Assembly (NCBI RefSeq): GCF_002355275.1
Contig: NZ_CP023449.1
Coordinates: 2,706,001 to 2,770,000 of the forward strand
DNA: 64,000 nucleotides
Source: Rhizorhabdus dicambivorans
GTDB lineage: Bacteria > Pseudomonadota > Alphaproteobacteria > Sphingomonadales > Sphingomonadaceae
Direction: 5' to 3'
Shown here: piece by piece, positions 7,138 through 14,437 of the stretch
Layout of the letters: each line of letters opens with the position of its first letter
Position numbering within the stretch: position 1 is the first letter of the stretch
Notes under the pieces: model-generated
What the model was told of the DNA's origin: nothing
The model's input: only the letters and a program-made list of their open reading frames with translations
Database searches by the model: none
Position numbers and translations under genes: made by a program

Positions 7138-8816
7138 CCGTCCCCGACCTGACAGAGGTTGCAGAAGCCGCCTGGGACGAGGCGCGGCGATGCCTTCCGG
7201 TGATCCGCCGTCTTGCGGAAAGCCCCAACCGGTCGCGGGCAGAAGTTGTAGCTGCGGGCGCGGAACTGGGATACGGGCCGACCCACATCTATAACCTGAT
7301 ACGCAGCTATGTGGCCGATCCGCGGCTGACGAGCCTGCTGCCGAGCAAGCGAGGCCGAGCGTTCGGCTACTCCAAGCTCGACAATGAGATCGAAGCGATC
7401 GTCAGCGAAGTGATCGACAGCCTGTATCTCACGCGGCAGAAACCCAAGATCGTCGATCTTGTCGCGGAGGTTCAACGTCGTTGCATCGCGCGCGGCTTGA
7501 ACGCACCAGGCCGCAAGGGAATTACCGCCCGGTTGCGGGCTCGGCCCGCCCGTGACGTAGTTGCCAAGCGAGAAGGCCGCAAAGTGGCCCGCGACCGCTA
7601 TGCACCGGCAGTAGGGTCGCTCGAGGCGCACTGGCCACTGTCGTTGATCCAGATCGACCACACGCTTGTCGACGTAATCGTGGTCGACAGCGAGACGCGC
7701 GCGCCGATCCAGCGTCCCTGGCTGACGCTTGCGATCGACGTCTGCACGCGCTGCGTTGCCGGCTTCCACCTATCGCTGGAACCCCCTTCAGCCACGTCCG
7801 TGGCGATGTGCCTTGCGCACGCTGCGCTCGGCAAGGAAACCTGGCTGGCCACGCGTGACATCGACGCGGTGTGGCCGGTTCGCGGCGTGCCGGAGCGGCT
7901 CCACCTCGACAATGCCAAGGAGTTCCGGTCGGAGGCGCTGAAGCGGGGGTGCGAGCAATATGGCATCGCCATCGACCACCGGCCTGTGCGAACGCCGCAC
8001 TATGGCGGGCATATCGAACGGCTGATCGGGACGATGATGGGCAAGGTCCATCTGCTGCCCGGAACGACCTTCTCGAACATCCGCGAGAAAGGCGACCTCA
8101 ATCCCGAAAAGAGCGCCGCGATGACGCTGGACGAGGTCGAGCGCTGGCTCGGCCATGCGATAGCCGGCGTTTATCATCGCGATCTGCATCGCGGGATCGG
8201 CACGACGCCGCTCGCTGCATGGCAGCGCGGCATCGCCGGCGACGGTCGGACGCTCGGCAGGGGCGAGCCCACGGCGGTCGCCGATCCGCGCCGCTTCCTG
8301 ATCGACTTCCTGCCGATCGAACGACGCCTGGTACGCCGCGAAGGAGTGTCACTGCACTCGATCCATTACTGGGCCGACGTGTTGGCGACCTGGGTTGGCC
8401 ATCCCGAGCGCATGATCGTGCGCTATGATCCGCGCGACCTCAGCCGCATCCATCTCCTCGGTCCCGACGGCACCTATTACGACCTTGGCTACCGCGATCT
8501 GCGTCGCCCGCCGATCAGCCTGTGGGAGCATCGCCTGGCGCTTAAGCGCCTTCGCGACGAGGGACGCGCGCAGGTCGACGAGGCCGCGATCTTCCGCACG
8601 ATCGAGATCATGCGCGGGATCGCCGACGAAGCAGTCCGAGCCAGCAAGACGGCGCGGCGCCAGCGGGAACGGCGGCTGCGCGTGATCCAGGGAGGGGCGA
8701 ACACGCCTGCGGCTGATCCGGCGGATGACGGTTCTCAGGCCCCGACCGAAACCGAACCGCTTCTGGATGGCACGCTACCTCCCGACAATATGCTGCCGTT
8801 CGAGGAATGGAGTTGA
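7134..8816 (+). CDS. tnsB: TnsB-like DDE transposase
   Basis: 560 residues from GTG 7134, which overlaps the tnsA stop. The DDE catalytic triad can be placed: Asp in IQIDHTLVD (near residue 175), Asp in LHLDNAKEF (near 259) and Glu in GGHIERLIGTMM (near 295). The region before it holds helix-turn-helix domains that should bind the end repeats. A Mu-type beta-barrel follows (DPRRFLIDFLPIERR) and the tail is charged. TnsB joins the 3' ends to the target. The open frame extends upstream across tnsA in another register, but that part is a shadow. Confidence 0.9.
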   Translation: MTVPDLTEVAEAAWDEARRCLPVIRRLAESPNRSRAEVVAAGAELGYGPTHIYNLIRSYVADPRLTSLLPSKRGRAFGYSKLDNEIEAIVSEVIDSLYLTRQKPKIVDLVAEVQRRCIARGLNAPGRKGITARLRARPARDVVAKREGRKVARDRYAPAVGSLEAHWPLSLIQIDHTLVDVIVVDSETRAPIQRPWLTLAIDVCTRCVAGFHLSLEPPSATSVAMCLAHAALGKETWLATRDIDAVWPVRGVPERLHLDNAKEFRSEALKRGCEQYGIAIDHRPVRTPHYGGHIERLIGTMMGKVHLLPGTTFSNIREKGDLNPEKSAAMTLDEVERWLGHAIAGVYHRDLHRGIGTTPLAAWQRGIAGDGRTLGRGEPTAVADPRRFLIDFLPIERRLVRREGVSLHSIHYWADVLATWVGHPERMIVRYDPRDLSRIHLLGPDGTYYDLGYRDLRRPPISLWEHRLALKRLRDEGRAQVDEAAIFRTIEIMRGIADEAVRASKTARRQRERRLRVIQGGANTPAADPADDGSQAPTETEPLLDGTLPPDNMLPFEEWS

Positions 8817-9709
8817 GCACCGACTATCCGCATCTGCACCCCTCGGCCCGTGCATGGGCCGATGAGGACGCAGCATCCCGGATACGGCGCGTTCGCGCGG
8901 ATCGGTGGATCGGCTATGCACGCGCAGACACCGCTCTGGCCGCGTTCGACGATGTGCTGTCGTTCCCGAAGCGGACACGGATGCCGAACCTGTTGCTGGT
9001 AGGCCAGACGAACAACGGCAAGACGATGATCGTCGAGAAGTTCCGGCGGAGCCACCCGCCGACAGCGGCCACCGATACTGCTGACGGTGTTGCCCATGTC
9101 CCGGTCCTCAAGATCCAGATGCCTGCGGGGCCTGACGAACGCCGCTTCTTCGGTGCGATCCTCGAAGAACTGGGCATGGGCCAATGGCACGGTGGCAATC
9201 TTGCGGGACGCCAAAGCGACGCTCTGCGGCTGATGCGGATGGTCGACGTTCGAATGCTCATCATCGACGAGTTGCACAATATCCTCTCCGGCGCCCGCAA
9301 CCAGCAGCGTCGCCTGCTCAACTTGCTGCGATGGCTCGGCAACGAGTTGCAGATCCCGCTCATTGGCGTCGGTACGGTCGAAGCGCTCTATGCGATCCGC
9401 AGCGATGACCAGCTCGCCAGCCGGTTCGAGCCAGTGCCTCTGCCGCTGTGGACCGAGGGCGCGGAATATCTGCGCCTGCTCAGCACGCTGGAGGCGCTGT
9501 TGCCGCTGCGCAAACCGTCCGGGCTCGCCGGTCCGGTGCTGGCGGGAACGATCTTCACGCGCTCCGAAGGCGTGCTCGGCGAAATCGTCGCCATCATCAT
9601 ACGTGCGGCCGTGGAAGCGATATCGTCCGGGGCGGAGGCGATCACGCTGCGGATGATCGAACGATCCAGGTTTACCTCTCCCTCGGACCGTCGTCGTGTG
9701 GAGATCTGA
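8807..9709 (+). CDS. tniB: TniB/TnsC-like AAA+ transposition regulator
   Basis: 300 residues. Walker A is GQTNNGKT near residue 66 and Walker B LIIDELHN near 151, followed by sensor-like IGVGTVEAL and an arginine-bearing DQLASRFEP. The short length resembles TniB of Tn5053 more than the ~550-residue TnsC of Tn7. It should form ATP-dependent filaments linking target recognition to the transposase. ATG 8807 overlaps the tnsB end by 10 bases; a TTG at 8813 sits at better distance from GAGGA and is an alternative start. Confidence 0.88.
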   Translation: MELSTDYPHLHPSARAWADEDAASRIRRVRADRWIGYARADTALAAFDDVLSFPKRTRMPNLLLVGQTNNGKTMIVEKFRRSHPPTAATDTADGVAHVPVLKIQMPAGPDERRFFGAILEELGMGQWHGGNLAGRQSDALRLMRMVDVRMLIIDELHNILSGARNQQRRLLNLLRWLGNELQIPLIGVGTVEALYAIRSDDQLASRFEPVPLPLWTEGAEYLRLLSTLEALLPLRKPSGLAGPVLAGTIFTRSEGVLGEIVAIIIRAAVEAISSGAEAITLRMIERSRFTSPSDRRRVEI

Positions 9710-11195
9710 GCTTTACGCAACGGAAGTCCACGAGCCACTCGCCCCGCTGAAGTATGTCCTGCCGGTCTATACGGCGCCGATCGCCGGCGAAGCGCTGCTG
9801 TCCTGGCTCTCCAGACTTGCCGCGATGGTCGGGCAATCGCCGCTTCTGTTCACCCGCCATGCGTTCGGGATAGATAGCTTGGGACGCCCCGAATGGTGGC
9901 GGCGTCCGACGACGGATCAGCGTGACAGGCTGCTGGCGGTCAGTGGCCTTACACCTCGGCAGCTCGATCGCATGACCTTGCAAGGTTGGTCGACAGCTCG
10001 GAATGATGAGACAGACACGCGGTTCAGCCCGAGGCGCGTCACCCATCCCAGGCAGTATGCGAGAGGTGTCCGCACGATGTTCGTCTGCGGGGAGTGTCTC
10101 GCCGAAGACGAGATACCGTATCTGCGGCGCGAGTGGCTGATCGGTTGGCAGGCAGTCTGCCCGCGGCACAGGAAGGTGCTGATGCGCGGATGCCCGCATT
10201 GCGGATGGAAGCTCAGCTCGCTGTGGCTTCGCGGCAAGGAACCGATCGACTGGCACCGTTGCACACGATGCCAAGGCGCTCTCGTGCTCGATGGCCCGCG
10301 CGCGATCGACGCCGTCATCACGTTGCAGAAGGCGATGGTTGAGACGAAGCGCCGCGGAGCCGGCGTGATCCCCGGCTTGGGCCTCATCCAATGGGAGTTG
10401 TTCACCGTTATCGTCGATCTCGTTCTGCGCGCAGTCTGGGCCGAAGCGAATATCGACCGCCGCGAAGCGCTGTTCGCGATGGTGGCAAAAGACCTCTCGC
10501 TGCTACGCGTTGGCAGGTTCCGGACCAACTGGAAGGGCAACTACGGCGCTTTGGCGCTGATGTCATGGATACTCGCCGAATGGCCCCACCAGCTGAGGCG
10601 CGTGCTTGAAATGCTCGACACTCCAAGCATCGATACCCTGCTTGGTCAGCTCGACGAACTGACCGAGGCATCGAAAATACGCGCCAGAACACTGATGCGC
10701 GATGTGCTGGATCATCGTCCCCAGACCGCGGGCTGGCGGCAATGGCTCAGCGGCTTGGTCGCCGATGGAATGGACTTCCGGGCTCTCGCGCAGGGAGCTG
10801 CCGAGTGGCGGCATATAGAGCGGTTTACCGCGCTTGCCATGCTGAGCGAGGGGCGGTCGATCAGAGACACGGCGAGGGTTCTTCAGGTCAGCACCAACAT
10901 GATCAAGCGGTGGATCGAGGTCGGAAGTACCTATGGAGTGGAAGCCGTCCTTAGACGGCCGCTGCGAATAACTGACCTCACCAACGACCAGATCGGAGAG
11001 ATCGCAGCGTGGCTTGCTACGATGCCGCGGCCTTCGCACTGGACGGGTGACACTATCCGCAGCGAGATCGCCGCGCGGTTCGGGCTAATGATCACGACAC
11101 ATGCCGCTTTGCGACTCTTCGTGGAAAACCATCCTCGACGACCCGAATGGTCCAAACGATCCCCAGTACGAAATGATGGAACCGGTACGCGTTGA
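9696..11195 (+). CDS. tniQ: TniQ family target-selection protein with extra C-terminal HTH region
   Basis: 499 residues from GTG 9696, overlapping tniB by 14 bases. The N-terminal TniQ domain is evident (PIAGEALLSWLSRLA, HAFGIDSL) and is followed by zinc-binding cysteine pairs: CGECLAED, CPRHRK, CPHCGW and CTRCQG (about residues 131-195). The remaining 300 residues include a helix-turn-helix (SIRDTARVLQVSTNMIKRWI near 385-405) and a basic tail. TniQ/TnsD proteins choose the insertion site. As the only target factor in the element, its long C-terminal part probably binds DNA, but the target cannot be read from one insertion. Confidence 0.88.
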   Translation: MWRSELYATEVHEPLAPLKYVLPVYTAPIAGEALLSWLSRLAAMVGQSPLLFTRHAFGIDSLGRPEWWRRPTTDQRDRLLAVSGLTPRQLDRMTLQGWSTARNDETDTRFSPRRVTHPRQYARGVRTMFVCGECLAEDEIPYLRREWLIGWQAVCPRHRKVLMRGCPHCGWKLSSLWLRGKEPIDWHRCTRCQGALVLDGPRAIDAVITLQKAMVETKRRGAGVIPGLGLIQWELFTVIVDLVLRAVWAEANIDRREALFAMVAKDLSLLRVGRFRTNWKGNYGALALMSWILAEWPHQLRRVLEMLDTPSIDTLLGQLDELTEASKIRARTLMRDVLDHRPQTAGWRQWLSGLVADGMDFRALAQGAAEWRHIERFTALAMLSEGRSIRDTARVLQVSTNMIKRWIEVGSTYGVEAVLRRPLRITDLTNDQIGEIAAWLATMPRPSHWTGDTIRSEIAARFGLMITTHAALRLFVENHPRRPEWSKRSPVRNDGTGTR

Positions 11196-11228
11196 TGGCA
11201 CCAGTTCACGAATGACGGAACACTGACA
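11163..11228 (-). repeat. Transposon right end: three tandem TnsB-like sites
   Basis: On the minus strand three sites lie head to tail: TGTTCCGTCATTCGTGAAC (from 11222), TGCCATCAACGCGTACCGG (from 11200) and TTCCATCATTTCGTACTGG (from 11181). The close packing contrasts with the spaced sites on the left, the same left-right asymmetry as in Tn7. The end itself reads TGTCAGTG from 11228. Confidence 0.75.
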
Positions 11229-11233
11229 TTCGG
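11229..11233. repeat. Right copy of 5-bp target-site duplication (TTCGG)
   Basis: Exact match to 6371-6375, directly abutting the right terminal repeat. Confidence 0.9.
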
Positions 11234-11324
11234 CAACCTCTTTGAGCTGGCAGAAACGGGACAATACGACTAAAATAGCCGTAGTTCTGGAGCGCGCGCC
11301 GGTTGCGATGGGAGGTGATCATGC

Positions 11325-11591
11325 ATGATCACCGCCCGACAATCACGGGCCGCACGCGCGTTGCTGGGTTGGACACAGGAGACGCTCGCTGACAAGGCCC
11401 GCCTATCGCTGACCGCGCTCAAGCGCCTCGAATCCGAAAGCGGGCTCGATGTGTACGAGACGACGCGCGATCAGGCACGCAGGGCCTTGGAAGCTGCCGG
11501 CATCGTCTTCCTGTCGACCGACCGAGGGCAAGGAGTGCTCCTGGTCGATGATCGCGGAAACAAGCCGAACCGATCTACAGGCTTACGCTGA
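11325..11591 (+). CDS. XRE-family helix-turn-helix regulator
   Basis: 88 residues. Residues 4-60 form a Cro/CI-type HTH (QSRAARALLGWTQETLADKA, then LTALKRLESESG), followed by the ARRALEAAGIVFL segment common in small phage- and ICE-type repressors. GGGAGGTGATC gives a good ribosome site before ATG 11325. Its position just before a QseM-like DUF2285 gene recalls QseC of ICEMlSymR7A, an HTH protein that controls qseM, but identity with QseC is inferred from position and size only. The Tn7-like transposon separates it from whatever used to lie upstream. Confidence 0.8.
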   Translation: MITARQSRAARALLGWTQETLADKARLSLTALKRLESESGLDVYETTRDQARRALEAAGIVFLSTDRGQGVLLVDDRGNKPNRSTGLR

Positions 11592-11687
11592 CCTGTGGGC
11601 AGCCAGGTTCCCCATCATTTGCACTGCCTCCATTTCGGATCAAACATGGATAATAGACAGGCACCGCATATTCGCCGAGTCTGCACC

Positions 11688-11948
11688 ATGACCGCACCAT
11701 TCCGGGACCTCGCGCCATCGGGGCAAGATCTCACCGATTACGACAAGTCGCACGCCAAACTATACATGCGCTTGCTGGATGCGGCCGCTGACGGCGCGCA
11801 TTGGGAGGAAGCCGTGCGGGTGCTGTTCGACCTTGATCCCGCCCGTGAACCCGAGCGCTGCCGACGCATCCATGACAGCCATCTCGAACGCGCCCGGTGG
11901 ATGACACACACCGGCTATCGGCATCTCCTGCGACAGGCACACCGCTGA
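11688..11948 (+). CDS. QseM-like small DUF2285 protein (putative antiactivator)
   Basis: 86 residues from ATG 11688 (MTAPFRDLAP); an in-frame ATG at 11646 would add 14 residues. The pattern ADGAHWEEAVRVLFDLDP, then RRIHDSHLERARWMTHTGYR, is that of short DUF2285 proteins next to fseA-type genes. In the Mesorhizobium symbiosis island, QseM binds and inhibits both TraR and FseA and so keeps transfer off. Here it lies between the XRE gene and the split FseA-like gene, which supports that role. No TraR/TraI pair is visible in the window. Confidence 0.65.
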   Translation: MTAPFRDLAPSGQDLTDYDKSHAKLYMRLLDAAADGAHWEEAVRVLFDLDPAREPERCRRIHDSHLERARWMTHTGYRHLLRQAHR

Positions 11949-11962
11949 GAGGCTTGCGAACC

Positions 11963-11989
11963 TGCGTGATGCCCTTTCGACATCACGCA
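11963..11989 (+). promoter_or_regulatory. Perfect 9-bp inverted repeat between the qseM-like and fseA-like genes
   Basis: TGCGTGATG (11963-11971) and CATCACGCA (11981-11989) are exact inverse copies around a 9-base centre. No T tract follows, so it reads more like an operator than a terminator. It starts 15 bases after the DUF2285 stop and about 90 bases before the fseA-like start. Confidence 0.5.
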
Positions 11990-12077
11990 ATGCCCTCCTC
12001 CGGACTTCCAACACCCTCGTCGTGCCCCGAAAAATCACACGCTCGACTTACGCGCACCACGCGGGAGAGTTGATGCG

Positions 12078-12419
12078 ATGAGGCCCGATACATCGAACTG
12101 GCGAGACGACCGCAGCTACGATTTCTTCGATACACTGCCGATCGAAGGTCTCGCCTGGGAGTGCCTTCGCAGATACCGCCCTTATCAGGACGATTACGCC
12201 AGTCTGGTCGATGCTGGCGCCGAGACTCAGCCGCTGCCTGACGACAGGCAGCAGCGCTGGGGGTTGCGATTTCCCGGCAAGACCAGGTCGTTCTGCCCTA
12301 CAGCAACAGGTGGTGTGGTCGCCGCAGAGCGATCCCGCCGTCCTCTTTCTGACAGCACGGCCGAACTTTCTGCCGTCCAGCTCAAACAGCCTCGCCGACA
12401 GCTTCGCTGCGGTCCGTGA
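12078..12419 (+). CDS. FseA-like activator, upstream frame (DUF6499 domain)
   Basis: ATG 12078 follows GGGAGAGTT. The first ~65 residues (RPDTSNWRDDRSYDFFDTL, then LAWECLRRYRPYQDDYASL, ending QQRWGLRFPGK) match the DUF6499 domain found at the N-terminus of FseA-type activators. After about residue 68 the frame decays into low-complexity sequence and stops at 12419. The expected continuation (VVWSPQSDPAVLFL, then DUF2285) lies in the +1 frame. As in ICEMlSymR7A, where FseA comes from a +1 programmed frameshift joining two genes, this frame alone should give only a short product. Confidence 0.75.
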   Translation: MRPDTSNWRDDRSYDFFDTLPIEGLAWECLRRYRPYQDDYASLVDAGAETQPLPDDRQQRWGLRFPGKTRSFCPTATGGVVAAERSRRPLSDSTAELSAVQLKQPRRQLRCGP

Positions 12420-12840
12420 TGGCCCTGAAGGAACCTATGCCGGTCTTCCCGAGCACAACCTCCAGCTACTCTTCCTACCCGGCATATCCGCACACGACCA
12501 GCTTGCGGCGGTCGTCCCCATCGATGACGACATCCTCGATCGCATTGATGCGCTGACACGCCTCGCGCGCGCCTGGCTCCAGCGTCCGCCATTGCGCGAC
12601 ACGCGCATGACCGCCGAGCAGCGTCGCCGCTTTCGCCTCAAACTTCGTGCTGCCGACGGCCGCATGAACGGCGCGACCTATCGCGACATCGCCATCGCAA
12701 TCTACGGCGCGGCGCGCATCGATACCGATCCTTGGAAGACCTCGCCGCTGCGGGATGCCGTGATCGCCTTCGCCGAAGCCGGATTGGCCCTCATCGATGG
12801 CGGCTATCTGCACCTGCTTCGGCATCGTCGGCGCACCTAG
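12277..12840 (+). CDS. FseA-like activator, downstream frame (DUF2285 domain), reached by +1 frameshift
   Basis: The +1 frame is open from 12082 to 12840 but has no ribosome site at its first ATG (12211). A slip of one base at CCC-G (12273-12276) would give RWGLRFP then ARPGRSALQQQVVWSPQSDP, which reads as continuous protein. The C-terminal 100 residues are a DUF2285 domain with an HTH-like core (ATYRDIAIAIYGA, then DPWKTSPLRDAVIAFAEAG). The fusion would be about 253 residues. FseA activates rdfS, the excisionase gene that begins the DNA-processing operon; an RdfS-like gene starts 136 bp downstream here. The exact slip codon is my guess. Confidence 0.7.
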   Translation, partial: ARPGRSALQQQVVWSPQSDPAVLFLTARPNFLPSSSNSLADSFAAVRDGPEGTYAGLPEHNLQLLFLPGISAHDQLAAVVPIDDDILDRIDALTRLARAWLQRPPLRDTRMTAEQRRRFRLKLRAADGRMNGATYRDIAIAIYGAARIDTDPWKTSPLRDAVIAFAEAGLALIDGGYLHLLRHRRRT

Positions 12841-12976
12841 CCTGCGCCAACAACAGGGGTGGGGAATTTAGCCATCCCAAGTCCCCCATCCATCCCGCCG
12901 GAGGTTCTCCGCCACCGTTGTCGCTGTCAGCCGCTGATCGCCAGCGGCCCCCAGCAACCCCACGGAGGCCCGCCCC

Positions 12977-13258
12977 ATGCGACCCGATACCGCCGCGCTC
13001 CCGCCACGCTACCTGCGGACCAAGGAAGCCGCTGAATTTCTCAGCCTGTCTGCGCGCACTCTCGAAAAACACCGCACCTACGGCACTGGTCCGGCCTATC
13101 ACAAACTCGGCGGGCGCGTCGTCTATTCGGTCGACGATCTGGAGACCTGGGCCGAGCGCGGCGCCGTGACCTCGACGTCCGATCCGCGCGGCTCCGTGCT
13201 TCCCGCAAAGCGCCAGACGCTACCGACCGGCCAGATCGCCGGCCGATACGCACGCTGA
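12977..13258 (+). CDS. RdfS/excisionase-like HTH protein
   Basis: 93 residues. A MerR/AlpA-type HTH covers residues 10-60 (LRTKEAAEFLSLSARTLEKH, then YHKLGGRVVYSVDDLETWAE). Proteins of this kind act as recombination directionality factors. RdfS in ICEMlSymR7A has this fold and heads the operon leading to the relaxase, the same place as here. CGGAGG precedes ATG 12977. The 136-bp upstream gap is the likely target of the FseA-like activator. It may also act as a transcription factor for the operon. Confidence 0.75.
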   Translation: MRPDTAALPPRYLRTKEAAEFLSLSARTLEKHRTYGTGPAYHKLGGRVVYSVDDLETWAERGAVTSTSDPRGSVLPAKRQTLPTGQIAGRYAR

Positions 13259-13276
13259 TCGTGGCTGGTCCCTTTC

Positions 13277-14437
13277 ATGGTGGTGCGTCGTCGTGACCCT
13301 TCGGAGCGTGGGCAGCTCGACCTGTTTCGCGCGCTTCCCGGCGACTTCGCGCCACGAGACGCGCAGGATCTCATGGCCTATCCCTTCTTCTCCCTCTCGA
13401 AATCACACCGCATAGCGCCGATCGACTTTTCGGCGGGCGGCGTCTCCATCCGGGTAGAGGCCGTTCCCGATCATGGCATGGCCACGATCTGGGACGCCGA
13501 CATCCTGATCTGGGCCGCGAGCCAGATCGTCGAGGCCCGCGACGCGGGCCTGCGCACCTCGCGTCTGATGGCGGCGACACCCTATGAGATCCTCACCTAT
13601 GTCGGGCGCGGCACATCCATGCGCGACTATCAGCGGCTCAAGGCCGCGCTCGACCGGCTGCAATCGACCACCATCTCGACGTCGATCCGCCAGCCCGCTG
13701 AAGGCCGCCGTCACCGCTTCTCGTGGATAAACGAGTGGCAGGAGCGCACGGATCGCCAAGGACGACCGGATGGCATCGAGCTGATCGTCCCCGACTGGTT
13801 CTACAAGGCCGTCCTCGATGACGCGCTCATCCTCACTATCGACCCGGCCTATTTCGATCTCACCGGCGGCCTCGATCGCTGGCTCTACCGCATCGTGCGC
13901 AAACACGGCGGCCGTCAGCGCGGCGGCTGGCGTTTCGACCTACGCCACCTCCACCTCAAATCCGGCAGCCTGTCGCCGTTCAAGCGCTTCGCCTTCGAAC
14001 TGCGAGACATCGTGCGGCGCCAACCACTGCCCGGCTACCTCCTGTCGCTCGAAGTGGAAATCGGCGGGCGCACGCTGCTGGCTTTCGAGCCACTGGCCGC
14101 CTGTGGAAAACCTGTGGGCGGCCTCGTGCTATCGGGAACCCGACCTATCGTGCCATCGGGAACCCGAGGCTCGTGCCATCAGGAACCCAGTCCGGCCTTA
14201 ACTTCTGGAAATCGTGGGCGGATTCGCGCCCTTAACTTAGAGTCTAACCAAGAATCTAACTTTGAAGAGCGCGCGCGCGATGTGGAAAACCTCATCCGCA
14301 CCGCCGCAGCGAACCTCCGCGCCGCCGGCAAATCACCGCGCAAGGGTGCTCCAGCAGCTCAGACGGGCCGGAAAGAGAGCGAACCGGCTTCCCCCGATCA
14401 GCTTCCGCTCCTCGATCCGCCTGGAGGTGCGCGATGA
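13277..14437 (+). CDS. Replication initiator protein A (RepA-like)
   Basis: 386 residues. It belongs to the replication-initiator-A family of plasmids and ICEs: QLDLFRALPGDFAPRDAQDLM at the start, then PFFSLSKS, DADILIWAASQI, a winged-helix region (IRVEAVPDHGMATIWD to RFAFELRDIVRR) and a disordered C-terminal third. Such proteins allow temporary rolling-circle or theta replication of excised elements. It begins 18 bases after the RdfS-like gene and overlaps parA by ATGA. The 3' part carries direct repeats (see 14102-14289), so the gene may contain its own origin. Confidence 0.85.
   Translation: MVVRRRDPSERGQLDLFRALPGDFAPRDAQDLMAYPFFSLSKSHRIAPIDFSAGGVSIRVEAVPDHGMATIWDADILIWAASQIVEARDAGLRTSRLMAATPYEILTYVGRGTSMRDYQRLKAALDRLQSTTISTSIRQPAEGRRHRFSWINEWQERTDRQGRPDGIELIVPDWFYKAVLDDALILTIDPAYFDLTGGLDRWLYRIVRKHGGRQRGGWRFDLRHLHLKSGSLSPFKRFAFELRDIVRRQPLPGYLLSLEVEIGGRTLLAFEPLAACGKPVGGLVLSGTRPIVPSGTRGSCHQEPSPALTSGNRGRIRALNLESNQESNFEERARDVENLIRTAAANLRAAGKSPRKGAPAAQTGRKESEPASPDQLPLLDPPGGAR
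14102..14289 (+). other. Candidate replication origin with iterons inside repA
   Basis: Three direct repeats of GTG(C/T)(C/T)ATC(G/A)GGAACCC occur at 14126-14142, 14150-14166 and 14173-14189, with 23-24 bp periodicity (about two helical turns). TGTGGAAAA, one base off the DnaA-box form TGTGGATAA, lies on both sides (14103 and 14281). An A+T-rich patch between 14235 and 14275 contains GAGTCTAAC and GAATCTAAC. Iterons, A+T-rich DNA and DnaA-like boxes together are the parts of an iteron origin. The encoded peptide here is low-complexity, so the DNA rather than the protein may be conserved. Confidence 0.5.

Larger units (their letters stand above)
6376..11228 (+). mobile_element. Complete compact Tn7-like transposon (tnsA-tnsB-tniB/tnsC-tniQ), 4853 bp
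   Basis: Both ends can be read. The left end starts TGTCGGTGTTCCATC (6376) and the right end, on the other strand, starts TGTCAGTGTTCCGTC (11228). The first 24 bases agree except at three positions. A TTCGG duplication flanks them. Inside are four overlapping genes in one operon and nothing else, so there is no cargo, no tnsD, no tnsE and no CRISPR-cas. The right end begins 33 bases after the tniQ stop. The insertion lies between the DUF736 terminator and the XRE regulator gene of the host ICE, 96 bp before that gene's start. Intact genes and an exact duplication suggest a recent and possibly still active insertion. Confidence 0.92.

Noticed and set aside
6168-7769. 533-codon minus-strand open frame spanning the transposon left end
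   Set aside because: It crosses the exact transposon boundary and lies antisense to tnsA and tnsB, so it cannot be an ancestral gene.
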